A stretch of DNA of 64,000 nt from Pseudomonadota bacterium (GTDB taxonomy: Bacteria; Pseudomonadota; Gammaproteobacteria; Burkholderiales; Burkholderiaceae_F), in assembly GCA_021825945.1 (NCBI GenBank), contig JAKAFN010000003.1, positions 186,001-250,000 on the forward strand, given 5' to 3'. The position numbers and the translations under genes are program-made. Below are positions 48,301 to 55,864 of the stretch, in pieces; the stretch's first letter is position 1; each line of letters starts with the position of its first letter. The notes beneath the pieces were generated by a model. The model was not told where the DNA came from and did not search any database. It saw only the letters and a program-made list of their open reading frames with translations.

Positions 48301-48851
48301 CCCGCCTCGCCGACATCAAGCAGGCACGCGAAAGCGTGCGAATCGCCGGTATCGTCGTCTCGGTGCGCAGTCAGAATACGCGCCGCGGGCGCATGTGCGT
48401 GCTGTTGCTCGACGATGCCAGCGCGCAGTTGGAGGTGACGGTGTTCTCCGAATTGTTCGATCGCCGGCGCGCGGTGTGCAAGGAAGACCAGCTCGTGTTC
48501 GTCATCGGCCGGGCGCGCTACGACGAATTCTCGCAACGCCTCGCCCTGAGTGCCGATGACGTGCTCGATCTCGCGGGCGCGCGTGCCCAGGCGCAGGCGA
48601 CCCTGGTCGCACCGATTGGTGCGCAGGTCGATGTCCCGGCGCTCGAGCGCGTGCTGGGGGCGTATCGCGCGGTGGACGGGAACGCAGAGCCGGACGCCGG
48701 AGCCGCCGGCTGCCGGGTCGTGCTGCCCTATGGCAATGGCCGGGCGTCCGCGGACCTTCATCTGCCGGATGCATGGCGCGTGCGTGGCGATCCGCGCCTG
48801 ATCGAGGATTTGCAAAGCCAGGCGGGGGTGGCGGGGCGGTTCGCCTACTGA
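45393..48851 (+). CDS. dnaE: DNA polymerase III subunit alpha
   Basis: The 1152-residue replicative polymerase has an N-terminal PHP domain (HLRVHSEFSIVDG), palm catalytic aspartates Asp402 and Asp404 in PDFDIDF, VGPGRGSGAGSLVAYALG, YQEQVMQIAQ and GYGFNKSHAAAYS, then an OB domain (about 990-1060). The order and length match DnaE1, not the error-prone ImuC/DnaE2 (about 1030-1050). The clamp-binding segment QESLFGD is present around residue 910. It diverges from terC. Confidence 0.98.
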   Translation: MSAGFIHLRVHSEFSIVDGLTRIDDLVRAAAADGQGAVALTDSANLFGAVRFYSAARKAGVKPILGCDAWVENPADRDQPHRLLLLVQDREGYLRLCRLISRAWLENQHLNRAMMRPEWFESEGTDGLIALSGAAAGEVGAALCSGQAEVAAAAAQRLAARFPGRFYLEVQRAGRPYDEPCCRATAALAVRMGLPLVATHPVQFLRAEDFRAHEARVCIAEGRTLADPRRPRNFTAEQVFLSAAQMHERFADLPTAIDNAVEIARRCNLQLQLGKPRLPDYPTPPGVSLDQHCRDLSQAGLMRRLEALYPDAALRDVKRPEYEARLEMELTTIAKMGFSGYFLIVADFINWAKGNGVPVGPGRGSGAGSLVAYALGITDLDPLRYDLLFERFLNPERVSMPDFDIDFCQDGRDRVIDYVKRKYGADAVSQIATFGTLGAKAVVRDAGRVLDMPYTKCDFLSKLIPHNPADPWTLERALREEPAFAEAVGGDEEAGEIVELARPLEGLVRNVGMHAGGVLIAPGRLTDFCPLYCAQGTEAVVSQFDKDDVEKAGLVKFDFLGLTTLTILALAVRYVRELDPESTFSLETIPLDDPAVFELFRVGNTTAIFQFESRGMRDLLKRAKPDRFDDLIALNALFRPGPMDLIPEFCDRKHGKRAHYLDPRLEPILGSTYGIMVYQEQVMQIAQAIGGYSLGAADLLRRAMGKKKPEEMAEHRTIFVEGAAKNGVPEKAATELFDLMEKFAGYGFNKSHAAAYSYVAYQTAYCKVHHPAAFFAANLSTVMDDTDKVQDLVADARAGGLTILPPDVNLGAYRFVPVDTATIRYGLGAIKGTGQAAIESIVALRTAGAFTSLADFCARIDKQRVNRRVIEALIRAGAFDDLDDDRARLLAVLGPTLEAAEHALAHAGQESLFGDAAPGAAGDAAMTIDVPYTPWSERERLANERGALGFCFSGHLFTEFEEEARRIAPTRLADIKQARESVRIAGIVVSVRSQNTRRGRMCVLLLDDASAQLEVTVFSELFDRRRAVCKEDQLVFVIGRARYDEFSQRLALSADDVLDLAGARAQAQATLVAPIGAQVDVPALERVLGAYRAVDGNAEPDAGAAGCRVVLPYGNGRASADLHLPDAWRVRGDPRLIEDLQSQAGVAGRFAY

Positions 48852-48902
48852 TCGGGTTTCGTGCTTCCCGGTCCGTACAATTCCGGGGTCTCGGGGAGGG
48901 AA

Positions 48903-50249
48903 ATGAACGACAAGATGTACAACATGAACGGAGCCGGGGGCAACGCATGGCGCGACGGATTGGTTGCGGCCTGCCTGTTCTGGACGCCGGCGACGAATCT
49001 GGTGGTGCATCACGGCAGCGGTATCGGGTTCTTCCTCCTCCTCGCCATCTCCCTATACACGGCGTACCAGCGGCGCAATGACGCCACGTACTTCGCGCCG
49101 CTGCGCCGCTACCGCATATTCACCGTCGCGATGGCGGCCCTGCTGGTCGTGGTGCTGGCACAGGAAGTGGTGCAGCACGCATGGCGACCGCGCGAATTCG
49201 ACGCGCCGTCGCGGTTCGTGCTGGCGCTGCCGATTTTCCTGCTGCTCTGCGATGTCCGGGTTCGCCATCTGAAGGCGATCGGATGGGGGTGTGCCGCGGG
49301 CGCCGTGGGAGCGGCGGTGTGGGCCGTCATCGACCGGCCGGCTGCGGGGTGGACCGATATGGTCCGCCTGGGAAACTACTACACCAACCAGATCCCCTTC
49401 GGCGACACGGCGTTGCTGCTGGCGTTTCTATCCGCGTCTACGCTGGGCTGGGATGATGGGCGCGGAAGAACGCTTGCGTGGATTGCGAAAGGAGCCGCGC
49501 TGGTCACCGGAATCGATCTGTCGTATCTCTCCGGGTCACGCGGCGGCTGGATCGCCATTCCGCTTCTCGTTGCGCTGCTGGCGTTCGAATACCGGTGGTT
49601 TTCCGATTGGAAGCGCCTGGCTTCCGCCGTGCTGATCGTGATCGTGGCGGTGACTGCGGCCCTCTCGACGGAGCGGGTGCAGTCGCGGATCGCGGCGGCC
49701 CGGTCCGATGTGGCGCTGTTTCAGCACGGCAGCAAGGACACCTCGATCGGGCTGCGATTGCAACTCTGGCGGGCATCCATCCGGTTGTTCCGGGCGCATC
49801 CGGTCTGGGGGGTTGGGAAAGGCAGGCTGACCGGTGCCTTTGGCGCCTTGGCCAAGCGGGGCGAAGTGGATCCGGCCATCGTGAACGCGCGGGCGCACAG
49901 CGATTTCTTCTCTGCGCTCGCCGAGGCCGGGGTCGTTGGCGCCGCCGGATTGCTGTTTTTCTATGCCGGCACCGCCGCGGCGTTCTGGCGGAACCGGCGG
50001 TCGGATGACCGGGTGATCCGCACGGCGTCCTGCGCCGGGCTCAGCGCGACCCTGAGCACCGTGATCTTCGGTTTGACCATCGATGTCCTGGTGCCGATCA
50101 TGGAGGTCACGTTGTTGGCACTGATGTATGCAAGTCTCCTCGCCATGATCGAGGCGCGGAGGCGGGAATTGGCGGGGTCCGTGGCCGATGGGCCGTCGTT
50201 CCGGGATGACACCGGATGCTGTTCTTCTGGTAGGGCGAATCTCGTTTAG
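48903..50249 (+). CDS. O-antigen ligase family membrane protein (WaaL/Wzy-like)
   Basis: The 448-residue protein has about ten to twelve hydrophobic helices. The family's Wzy_C loop is visible with LSYLSGSRGGWIA, RLQLWRASIRLFRAHPVWGVG and ARAHSDFFSALAEAGV; the arginine and histidine in it are typical for transfer of undecaprenyl-linked glycans. Ligase (WaaL) and polymerase (Wzy) cannot be separated by sequence. ATG 48903 is preceded by GGAGG four bases upstream, slightly close. It opens the polysaccharide locus. Confidence 0.9.
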   Translation: MNDKMYNMNGAGGNAWRDGLVAACLFWTPATNLVVHHGSGIGFFLLLAISLYTAYQRRNDATYFAPLRRYRIFTVAMAALLVVVLAQEVVQHAWRPREFDAPSRFVLALPIFLLLCDVRVRHLKAIGWGCAAGAVGAAVWAVIDRPAAGWTDMVRLGNYYTNQIPFGDTALLLAFLSASTLGWDDGRGRTLAWIAKGAALVTGIDLSYLSGSRGGWIAIPLLVALLAFEYRWFSDWKRLASAVLIVIVAVTAALSTERVQSRIAAARSDVALFQHGSKDTSIGLRLQLWRASIRLFRAHPVWGVGKGRLTGAFGALAKRGEVDPAIVNARAHSDFFSALAEAGVVGAAGLLFFYAGTAAAFWRNRRSDDRVIRTASCAGLSATLSTVIFGLTIDVLVPIMEVTLLALMYASLLAMIEARRRELAGSVADGPSFRDDTGCCSSGRANLV

Positions 50250-51331
50250 CCTCGGGAAATCGGGTCGACCCCCGGATCGAGCAACTGGACCAGCGCGGCG
50301 ACATGGGTGTCGACGTCGGGTACGTAGCGCAGGCTGTCCAATGGACGGGCGATGCGCCCGCCCCCGCCGCGGACCCGATCCACGGCGATGTGGACCGCGC
50401 GCGCGAAATCGCCCGCCTTCTTTCGGTTGAACACGATCATCGCATCGTCCGCCACCGCCTCCGCCGATCCGACGTTGTCGGCGATGAGCAGCGGCGTGCC
50501 GCAGAGAACCGATTCGACGCCGACCAGGCCGAAGGGCTCGTATATCGAGGCGACGATGGTGAAATCCACGGCGGCAAAAAACCGTTCGATGTTTTTTTGA
50601 TAGCCGAGGTAGCGGATGGTCTCGCACTCCTGCGGAATCGGCCGGCCGGCGACGGCCAGGCAGACCGGCAGCCGAGTTTCGGCGAAGAACGGTTCGAGCA
50701 GATCGTAGCCTTTACGTTTGTGGCCGGTCGAGGAAAACCCGAAGACCACGCGGTCCTCCGGGAGGCCGAGTTGCCGGCGCGCCGCAAGTCGTTCCGCCGG
50801 GTCGAGCGGGTGGAACCGTGCCGTGTCGACGGGCGGGTACAGGATGCGGATCTTCGCTTCGGGAATGCCGTAGAAGCGCCGAAGTTCCTCGGCCATCGAT
50901 CGCGAGTGGGCGATGATCGTGTGCGCGTTGGCGTAGGTCTTCTGCTCCAGCGCGACCTGCCAGAGGTCGCGCTGGCGGGCGCGTTGCCCCATGTGTTCCA
51001 GGAATCCCGGATGGGTTCCGCCGCACAGCGCGACGTCGGCGTACGGCGAGTGACTGATGGCAAAAAGGCAGCGCGGCCGGTGGCGACGCAGGCGGCGTCC
51101 CAGCATCCAGTTGAACGCGAGATTGCGCAGCGGGCGCGGCGCCCAGCGCATCTCGAGCAACTGGGCATCGACCCAGGCGAATTCTTCCAGTTCGCGGTCG
51201 ATCTCCCGCGAGAACAGCGTCGGCCGGATTCCCATCCGGTGCAGGCCGGCGATCACATCGCGGGTGTAGCGTTCTGCGCCGCCGGAATTCTTGAGTGCCT
51301 GGGCCGTGATGGCGATTTCGGGCATGACCAT
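50246..51331 (-). CDS. Glycosyltransferase family 4
   Basis: The 361-residue GT-B enzyme has an N-terminal acceptor domain (AQALKNSGGAERYTRDVIAGL) and a C-terminal donor domain with the EX7E motif in SIYEPFGLVGVESVLCGTPLL. It resembles WaaG-like LPS core transferases, including a TGHKRKGYDLL segment. The sugar transferred is unknown. ATG 51331 and 51325 are both possible. A TAGAAT hexamer lies seven bases before 51331, indicating a leaderless transcript. It overlaps the last four bases of the ligase gene convergently and diverges from the GT2 gene at 51412. Confidence 0.9.
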   Translation of the reverse strand: MVMPEIAITAQALKNSGGAERYTRDVIAGLHRMGIRPTLFSREIDRELEEFAWVDAQLLEMRWAPRPLRNLAFNWMLGRRLRRHRPRCLFAISHSPYADVALCGGTHPGFLEHMGQRARQRDLWQVALEQKTYANAHTIIAHSRSMAEELRRFYGIPEAKIRILYPPVDTARFHPLDPAERLAARRQLGLPEDRVVFGFSSTGHKRKGYDLLEPFFAETRLPVCLAVAGRPIPQECETIRYLGYQKNIERFFAAVDFTIVASIYEPFGLVGVESVLCGTPLLIADNVGSAEAVADDAMIVFNRKKAGDFARAVHIAVDRVRGGGGRIARPLDSLRYVPDVDTHVAALVQLLDPGVDPISRG

Positions 51332-51337
51332 CCGCGA

Positions 51338-51343
51338 ATTCTA
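51338..51343 (-). promoter_or_regulatory. Candidate -10 element of the GT4 gene (leaderless)
   Basis: TAGAAT on the minus strand ends six bases before the ATG at 51331, so the transcript would start on or next to the start codon. No ribosome site is visible. Confidence 0.4.
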
Positions 51344-51411
51344 CGGGACGGATATTTCGGTACCATCCCGGCATCGTAGGGCATCGGCGAACGGTTTTCC
51401 GGCTTCCGGAC

Positions 51412-52413
51412 ATGGGGCAATCGAATAACGGCGGGGCGGCGAGCCGCCCCTTGGTGTCCATCCTGCTGGTGGCCTACAACCAGGAGCGATTCGTCGCCGA
51501 TGCCGTGCGCGGCGCGCTGGCGCAAACCTGGGAACCGACCGAGATCCTGATCTCGGACGATGCATCGACGGACGGGACCTATGCGGCAATCGAATCCGCG
51601 GTGCGCGGCTACGGGGGCCCGCATCAGGTCACCGTCCGCCGCAACGAAATCAACGAGGGGATCAGCGCGCATCTGTCGCGGCTTGCGGCGATGGCGTGCG
51701 GGGAGCTGTTGTTCGTCGCGGCCGGTGACGACATTTCCGTTCCCGAACGCTGTGAACGGGTCGTTCGATTCTGGCTTGCACACGGGAAGCAAAACGATCT
51801 GATCGCCACCGACCTCATCGACATGGATGACGCCGGCGTCCTGCATGGGCGGATCGCGCCCGACGACCTGGGCGCCTATCGCAGCTTGCCCGAGTGGGCC
51901 GCGAAGCGCCCATATGTCGTCGGGGCGGCGCATGCGTGGTCGCGCCGATTGTTCGACCGCTTCGGGTCCATGATGGCGGGCGCGGCGGCGGAAGACCAGA
52001 TCATGACCTTTCGGGCGATCGTCTCCGGAGGGGCGCTCAGCCTGCGCGAGCCGCTGGTGCGGTATCGCCGGGGGGGGCTGTCGGGCAAACGGACGCCGGC
52101 GTCGGTGGGCGAAATGCTGGCCCGGTTTCAGCGCGGAAACCGGTTTTCGTTGGCGGAAATGGCGCAGCTGCAGCGCGATGCCGAGACCGCGGGACTCGGC
52201 GGGGCGATGCGGGCGGCGCTGGCGACACAGCAGGCGCGGGAGCGGTTCATTCGCGCGATGTTCGATGCGCGGGGTATGGGCGCGCGCTTGGCGCTTGCCA
52301 TGGGCCGGCACGAGGTAAAGCCGGCGCTGCGTTTGCGGATGCTGTTGCTTGCCGGATGTCCGCAGGTGTATGCGCCGGTGTTGCAGCTCAAACGGATGCT
52401 GCGAAAGCGGTAG
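51412..52413 (+). CDS. Glycosyltransferase family 2 (surface polysaccharide)
   Basis: The 333-residue GT-A protein has VSILLVAYNQERFVADAV, SDDASTDGT and FVAAGDDISVPER with the metal-binding DD pair. The C-terminal half is helical and Arg/Ala-rich. It adds a sugar to a lipid-linked or LPS acceptor; the sugar and acceptor are unknown. It stands between the GT4 and acyltransferase genes and converges on the latter. No strong ribosome site was seen. Confidence 0.9.
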   Translation: MGQSNNGGAASRPLVSILLVAYNQERFVADAVRGALAQTWEPTEILISDDASTDGTYAAIESAVRGYGGPHQVTVRRNEINEGISAHLSRLAAMACGELLFVAAGDDISVPERCERVVRFWLAHGKQNDLIATDLIDMDDAGVLHGRIAPDDLGAYRSLPEWAAKRPYVVGAAHAWSRRLFDRFGSMMAGAAAEDQIMTFRAIVSGGALSLREPLVRYRRGGLSGKRTPASVGEMLARFQRGNRFSLAEMAQLQRDAETAGLGGAMRAALATQQARERFIRAMFDARGMGARLALAMGRHEVKPALRLRMLLLAGCPQVYAPVLQLKRMLRKR

Positions 52414-52444
52414 TCGGATTCCCCCTGGTCGGTAGGGGCGCACC

Positions 52445-53644
52445 TCACGGCGCTTTTGCCAGCGACCGGAGCGGCTGCTTCATACGGAGCGCAATCCGGC
52501 GTCCGATCCGGATCCCCGGCTTTTCGATCGATACATGGGCGATCAGCGCGGAGCCGATGAGTACGACCGCGGCCAGAAGCACGATCCCCCAATACTCCGC
52601 GACCGAGCCGAGCGCAAGCGCGCGGATTCCGTGGGGGCGGAGAAAGGCGTAGAGAACCAGTCCTTGCAGCAGGTAAATCCCGTAGCTGACCTCGCCGAGC
52701 CGTTTGGATGCACGCCAGTTCAGAAGGCCAAAAACCGTGCATCCGGCGCTGCACAAGAAAAAGACCGCGGCCAGCAGCAAAATCGGGATGGGGGAATATG
52801 CGCTTGGCATCCTGACCAGGATTCCGAGCAGAACCAGAATGATGATCGATGCAATCCGGTTCGCATGCCGTCGTGAATCGATCTCCATGCCTGCTGCGCG
52901 GAGGGAGGCGCAGAGGATTCCCGTGAAAAACGCCGCATAGCCAGCGGAGTTGATGGTGGGGTGATGAAACAGCATCAGGACCGATACGGCGAATCCCGCC
53001 CCACCGTACAAGAGATGCATGTTTGGGCGGGCGAAGAAAATTGTCGAAACCGGCAGGACGAGAAGGTAAAAAAGCCACTCGTAGTGCAGCGTCCAGGTCA
53101 CGCCGGCGATGATCATCCAGGCGTCCTGGTAGCCGTTTATCGAGCCGGGCCCGTAGTATCCGAGCAGGGATAGGCGAAGCCACTCATGCACAAGCGCCGA
53201 TGGCGGCTCGTTCACGTGAAATCCGGTCGTGCGCAGGACGATGGCCAGCATCGCGAGCGTCACGAGGTAGTACATGGGCCCGATGCGGAATATGCGGCCG
53301 ATGTACAGGCTGCGCCAATCGAGTTTTCCTTGCGCTTCGACCGCCTTTCCCCAAAACAGGTATCCGGTGATCATGAAGAACAGGACGACGGATGCCTGCC
53401 CGAGTTCCGTATAAAAGGCGGAGGGCGGTACGGTCCATACGCCGTCGATCAGAAATCGGTGATAAATGACGGCGTGGTGAAAAAATACGCCGAGGGCAAG
53501 AAATCCCCGCAGCCCGTCGATCGTCGAGGTTCGGTCGGCCTGGGTATGCCAGGATGCATCGGCCGCACGGAAAAGCGGACTTCCGGCAACGGCAAGCAGG
53601 AGCATGGATACGGCAAGGTAACCGATGGGGGTGTATACGCTCAT
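52445..53644 (-). CDS. Acyltransferase family 3 membrane protein (OafA/YrhL-like)
   Basis: The 399-residue protein has about ten hydrophobic helices and the AT3 hallmarks: TIDGLRGFLALGVFFHHAVI near residue 42 with the catalytic His, and a helix-rich C-terminal half. Such proteins O-acetylate or otherwise acylate polysaccharides. G+C is visibly lower than in most neighbours. It directly follows a truncated GT9 ORF, so it probably sits at a recombination junction. No clear ribosome site is present. Confidence 0.88.
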   Translation of the reverse strand: MSVYTPIGYLAVSMLLLAVAGSPLFRAADASWHTQADRTSTIDGLRGFLALGVFFHHAVIYHRFLIDGVWTVPPSAFYTELGQASVVLFFMITGYLFWGKAVEAQGKLDWRSLYIGRIFRIGPMYYLVTLAMLAIVLRTTGFHVNEPPSALVHEWLRLSLLGYYGPGSINGYQDAWMIIAGVTWTLHYEWLFYLLVLPVSTIFFARPNMHLLYGGAGFAVSVLMLFHHPTINSAGYAAFFTGILCASLRAAGMEIDSRRHANRIASIIILVLLGILVRMPSAYSPIPILLLAAVFFLCSAGCTVFGLLNWRASKRLGEVSYGIYLLQGLVLYAFLRPHGIRALALGSVAEYWGIVLLAAVVLIGSALIAHVSIEKPGIRIGRRIALRMKQPLRSLAKAP

Positions 53645-53666
53645 GGTGGCTTGGCCGAAAAATCCG

Positions 53667-53738
53667 TCAAGGCGATCGCGGATCTGCGAGGCCGCCCCGC
53701 TTGACCAGGCCGATCTTGCGGCGCCGCCGAAACGGCAT
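53667..53738 (-). pseudogene. Remnant of a GT9 gene start (23 codons)
   Basis: The ATG overlaps the upstream GT2 stop (TGATG). It encodes MPFRRRRKIGLVKRGG and then breaks off into unrelated codons and a stop. The segment 53691-53722 matches 61998-62029 (start of the intact GT9 gene) at 30 of 32 bases. It is the truncated 5' end of a heptosyltransferase-like gene. Confidence 0.75.
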
Positions 53739-54496
53739 CATCGGCGGAGGGGAGTTCGCGCCTGCATCGCCCGGAGCTTTGCGTACTTCAAGAAACTGCC
53801 GCTGCAGCCGATCAGGATATGAATCAGGCCCGGAACCCCGTCGAGAAAGCCCAGTCGCAGCACGTAGAACTTCACGAACCGTAGCGCCGGCGATAGCAGC
53901 AACTGCGCCGCGCCGGCCCGCTTGCCGCGCGCATGTGCGGCTTCTGCGGCCAGGGTCGTGTAGCGATTCTGCTTTTCCAGATAGTGCTCCAGGGTCTCGG
54001 CCGAGTCGTGGATCAGATCGCCGTGCAGTCGTCCGACCGCGCCGTCGGCCAGCACCTTTTCGTGGACCGCGTCGTCCGACCACCGCGCATGGCGTCGGTC
54101 GAACAGCCGCAGGCTCCAGTCGGGATAGCCTTCGCCGTGGCGCAGATCGCGCCCCAGAAATCGGTTGCAGCGGGGGAACATGTAGGCGGTGCATTCCGGC
54201 GCCGCGAGGGCTGTGAGGATGGCGTCCCGCAGGCGCTCGCTCACCCGCTCGTCGGCGTCGACGCAGAGCACCCAGTCGTGGGCCGCCTGCCCGACTGCAA
54301 ACTGTTTCTGCGGCCCGAATCCGCGCCAGTGGGTTGCGATCACGCGGGCGCCGCGGCGCTGCGCGATCGCCACGGTGTCGTCGGCGCTGCCGCTATCGAC
54401 GACCAGGATCTCCTCGCAGAACGAGACCGCGTCGAGGCACGCTTCCAGTCGGGATGCGGCGTTGCGGGTGATGAGCACGGCGGATATCGGCGGCAC
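53738..54496 (-). CDS. Glycosyltransferase family 2, LPS core type (WaaE/KdtX-like)
   Basis: The 252-residue protein has ISAVLITRNAASRLEACLDA, VDSGSADDT, VLCVDADERV and the WaaE-like middle DDAVHEKVLAD. The end VPGLIHILIGCSGSFLKYAK is characteristic of KdtX/WaaE glucosyltransferases that decorate inner-core LPS. GTG 54496 is the start; GAGGG from a palindromic repeat copy lies seven bases upstream. A GT9 remnant is coupled to its stop, and a related GT2 3' end occurs at 62.2 kb. Confidence 0.9.
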   Translation of the reverse strand: MPPISAVLITRNAASRLEACLDAVSFCEEILVVDSGSADDTVAIAQRRGARVIATHWRGFGPQKQFAVGQAAHDWVLCVDADERVSERLRDAILTALAAPECTAYMFPRCNRFLGRDLRHGEGYPDWSLRLFDRRHARWSDDAVHEKVLADGAVGRLHGDLIHDSAETLEHYLEKQNRYTTLAAEAAHARGKRAGAAQLLLSPALRFVKFYVLRLGFLDGVPGLIHILIGCSGSFLKYAKLRAMQARTPLRR

Positions 54497-54505
54497 CGGG
54501 AACCC

Positions 54506-55498
54506 TCACCCCAGCCCCGCTCCGGCTCGCGGGAGCGGGAGATCGGATTGGTCTGCCGCGCCGGAATCGAGGTTCGCCGGGGTCCGGCCCTCCGGAGGGC
54601 GCGGCGCTTCGAGCACGAGGTGCCGGCTGGGGTTGTCGTCCCAGGCGCGGAGGTCTTCGAGCGGGAATCCCTTGGCGCCGTGGAACATCCGCTTCATCCG
54701 GCTTTGCATGCTGGGTACGGGCACGGCGGGAAGTTCGCCGGACGGGACGATGGCGGACCGCTGTAGATAATCCCGCCGGAATTCCCGCCACGTGATGCCC
54801 CACTTCATCAGGAATTCCCGGTGCCCGCGGTTGCGGCGCACGCGGCCGGTGCTGCGGCAGGCGAAGTGATAGACGAGGCTGCCGCCGACGATGTGGAAAC
54901 TGCGGCACCCGGCGATCCAGAGTTTCATCAGGAAATCGTCGTCGCTGCTCATGCCCGGGCCGAACTCGATGCTGTAGCCGCCGACCAGGTGCCAGAGTTC
55001 CCGCCGTATCAGGGTCGGCTGGCTGGCGGCGCCGCTGCGGTCGGATTCGCGCAGGGATGCGGCATAGGCCAGCAATCCCGCTTCGTCGAACGATTCCGGT
55101 CCCCTGCCAAAATCGCGGCACAGGACGTTGCCGTTCGTGCCTTGGTTGGGTTCGATGAGCAGCGACGAAAGAAAGCACAGCGGCGTCGCGAGCCGTGATG
55201 TCGCAGCCAGCAGGGCGGTGTCCCAGCCGGGCGTGCAGACCATGTCGTCGTTGAGATAGAGCAGCCAATCGCGGCGGGCCAGACAGCCCAATTGATTGAG
55301 CGCGAAGCAGATGCCGATGTTGCCGGTGCTGTGGGTATGGCGCAGCCCCTGGCTGCGCACCCATTCGAGTGTTCCGTCCGAGCCGTCGTTGACGTGGATG
55401 AGGATTTCGTGGTCGAAGGCCGAGTGCCGGCGGATGCTTGCGATGCACAGTTGCAGGAACGGCAGATTGTTCCAGGTAGGAATGAGGATGGTGAACAT
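54506..55498 (-). CDS. Glycosyltransferase family 2 (second GT2 in the operon)
   Basis: The 330-residue GT-A protein has FTILIPTWNNLPFLQLCI, HVNDGSDGT and WLLYLNDDMVC (DxD-type). The C-terminal tail is Pro/Arg-rich, and its last residues (DLPLPRAGAGLG and stop) are translated repeat family 2, so the repeat has supplied the terminus. Sugar and acceptor are unknown. Its stop is nine bases before the next GT2 start. Confidence 0.87.
   Translation of the reverse strand: MFTILIPTWNNLPFLQLCIASIRRHSAFDHEILIHVNDGSDGTLEWVRSQGLRHTHSTGNIGICFALNQLGCLARRDWLLYLNDDMVCTPGWDTALLAATSRLATPLCFLSSLLIEPNQGTNGNVLCRDFGRGPESFDEAGLLAYAASLRESDRSGAASQPTLIRRELWHLVGGYSIEFGPGMSSDDDFLMKLWIAGCRSFHIVGGSLVYHFACRSTGRVRRNRGHREFLMKWGITWREFRRDYLQRSAIVPSGELPAVPVPSMQSRMKRMFHGAKGFPLEDLRAWDDNPSRHLVLEAPRPPEGRTPANLDSGAADQSDLPLPRAGAGLG
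54516..54539. repeat. Palindromic repeat family 2 copy at the GT2/GT2 boundary
   Basis: CCCGCTCC and GGAGCGGG pair around eight bases. The copy covers the last codons of the upstream GT2; its flank carries that gene's stop codon and the GAGGG that precedes the next start. Confidence 0.75.
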
Positions 55499-55544
55499 GG
55501 AGGGTGTCGGAGTCCGTCCCCGGCCGGGCGCCGGCGTCGTGGGA

Positions 55545-55802
55545 TCAGTGCAGTCGGAGCCGCGTGTAGGGGATGCCGGTCATGACGATCCTCATGCGGC
55601 GGCTGCGGATGGTGAATTTCATTTCCATGGCTTTCCTGTCCGCACCGATCGCGCGGGTCTCTTCCTGATGCGTCCGGACATCGTCTTCGACCTCCGGAAT
55701 TCTTCCTCGGCTTTGGCCGGCTTTTCGGGAACGCCGGCGTCCTTGAGGCGTTCCACGTACGTACGGGATCGTCTCGGAACGGGGGACAACCGTGGCGGAC
55801 AT
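55545..55802 (-). pseudogene. Frameshifted DUF1640-like coiled-coil protein
   Basis: ATG 55800-55802 begins MSATVVPRSETIPYV. A four-base duplication (GTACGTAC) then shifts the frame; with one GTAC removed it reads on as PYVERLKDAGVPEKPAKAEE, which is the start of DUF1640/CCDC90-type proteins. A second shift at GAATTCCGGAGG restores EVEDDVRTHQEETRAIGADR and EMKFTIRSRRMRIVMTGI to the TGA at 55545. The expected final membrane helix is degraded. It is a dead gene between wecA-like and GT2 genes. Confidence 0.65.
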
Positions 55803-55864
55803 TTTGGCACATCGCCCGGAAGTGGGTGCCCCGGAGATTCTGCGGCGTCCCGGTTTCCTGCGTG

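Noticed and set aside
45378..49013. 1211-codon minus-strand ORF opposite dnaE
   Set aside because: Antisense shadow of dnaE; composition typical of reversed GC-rich codons.
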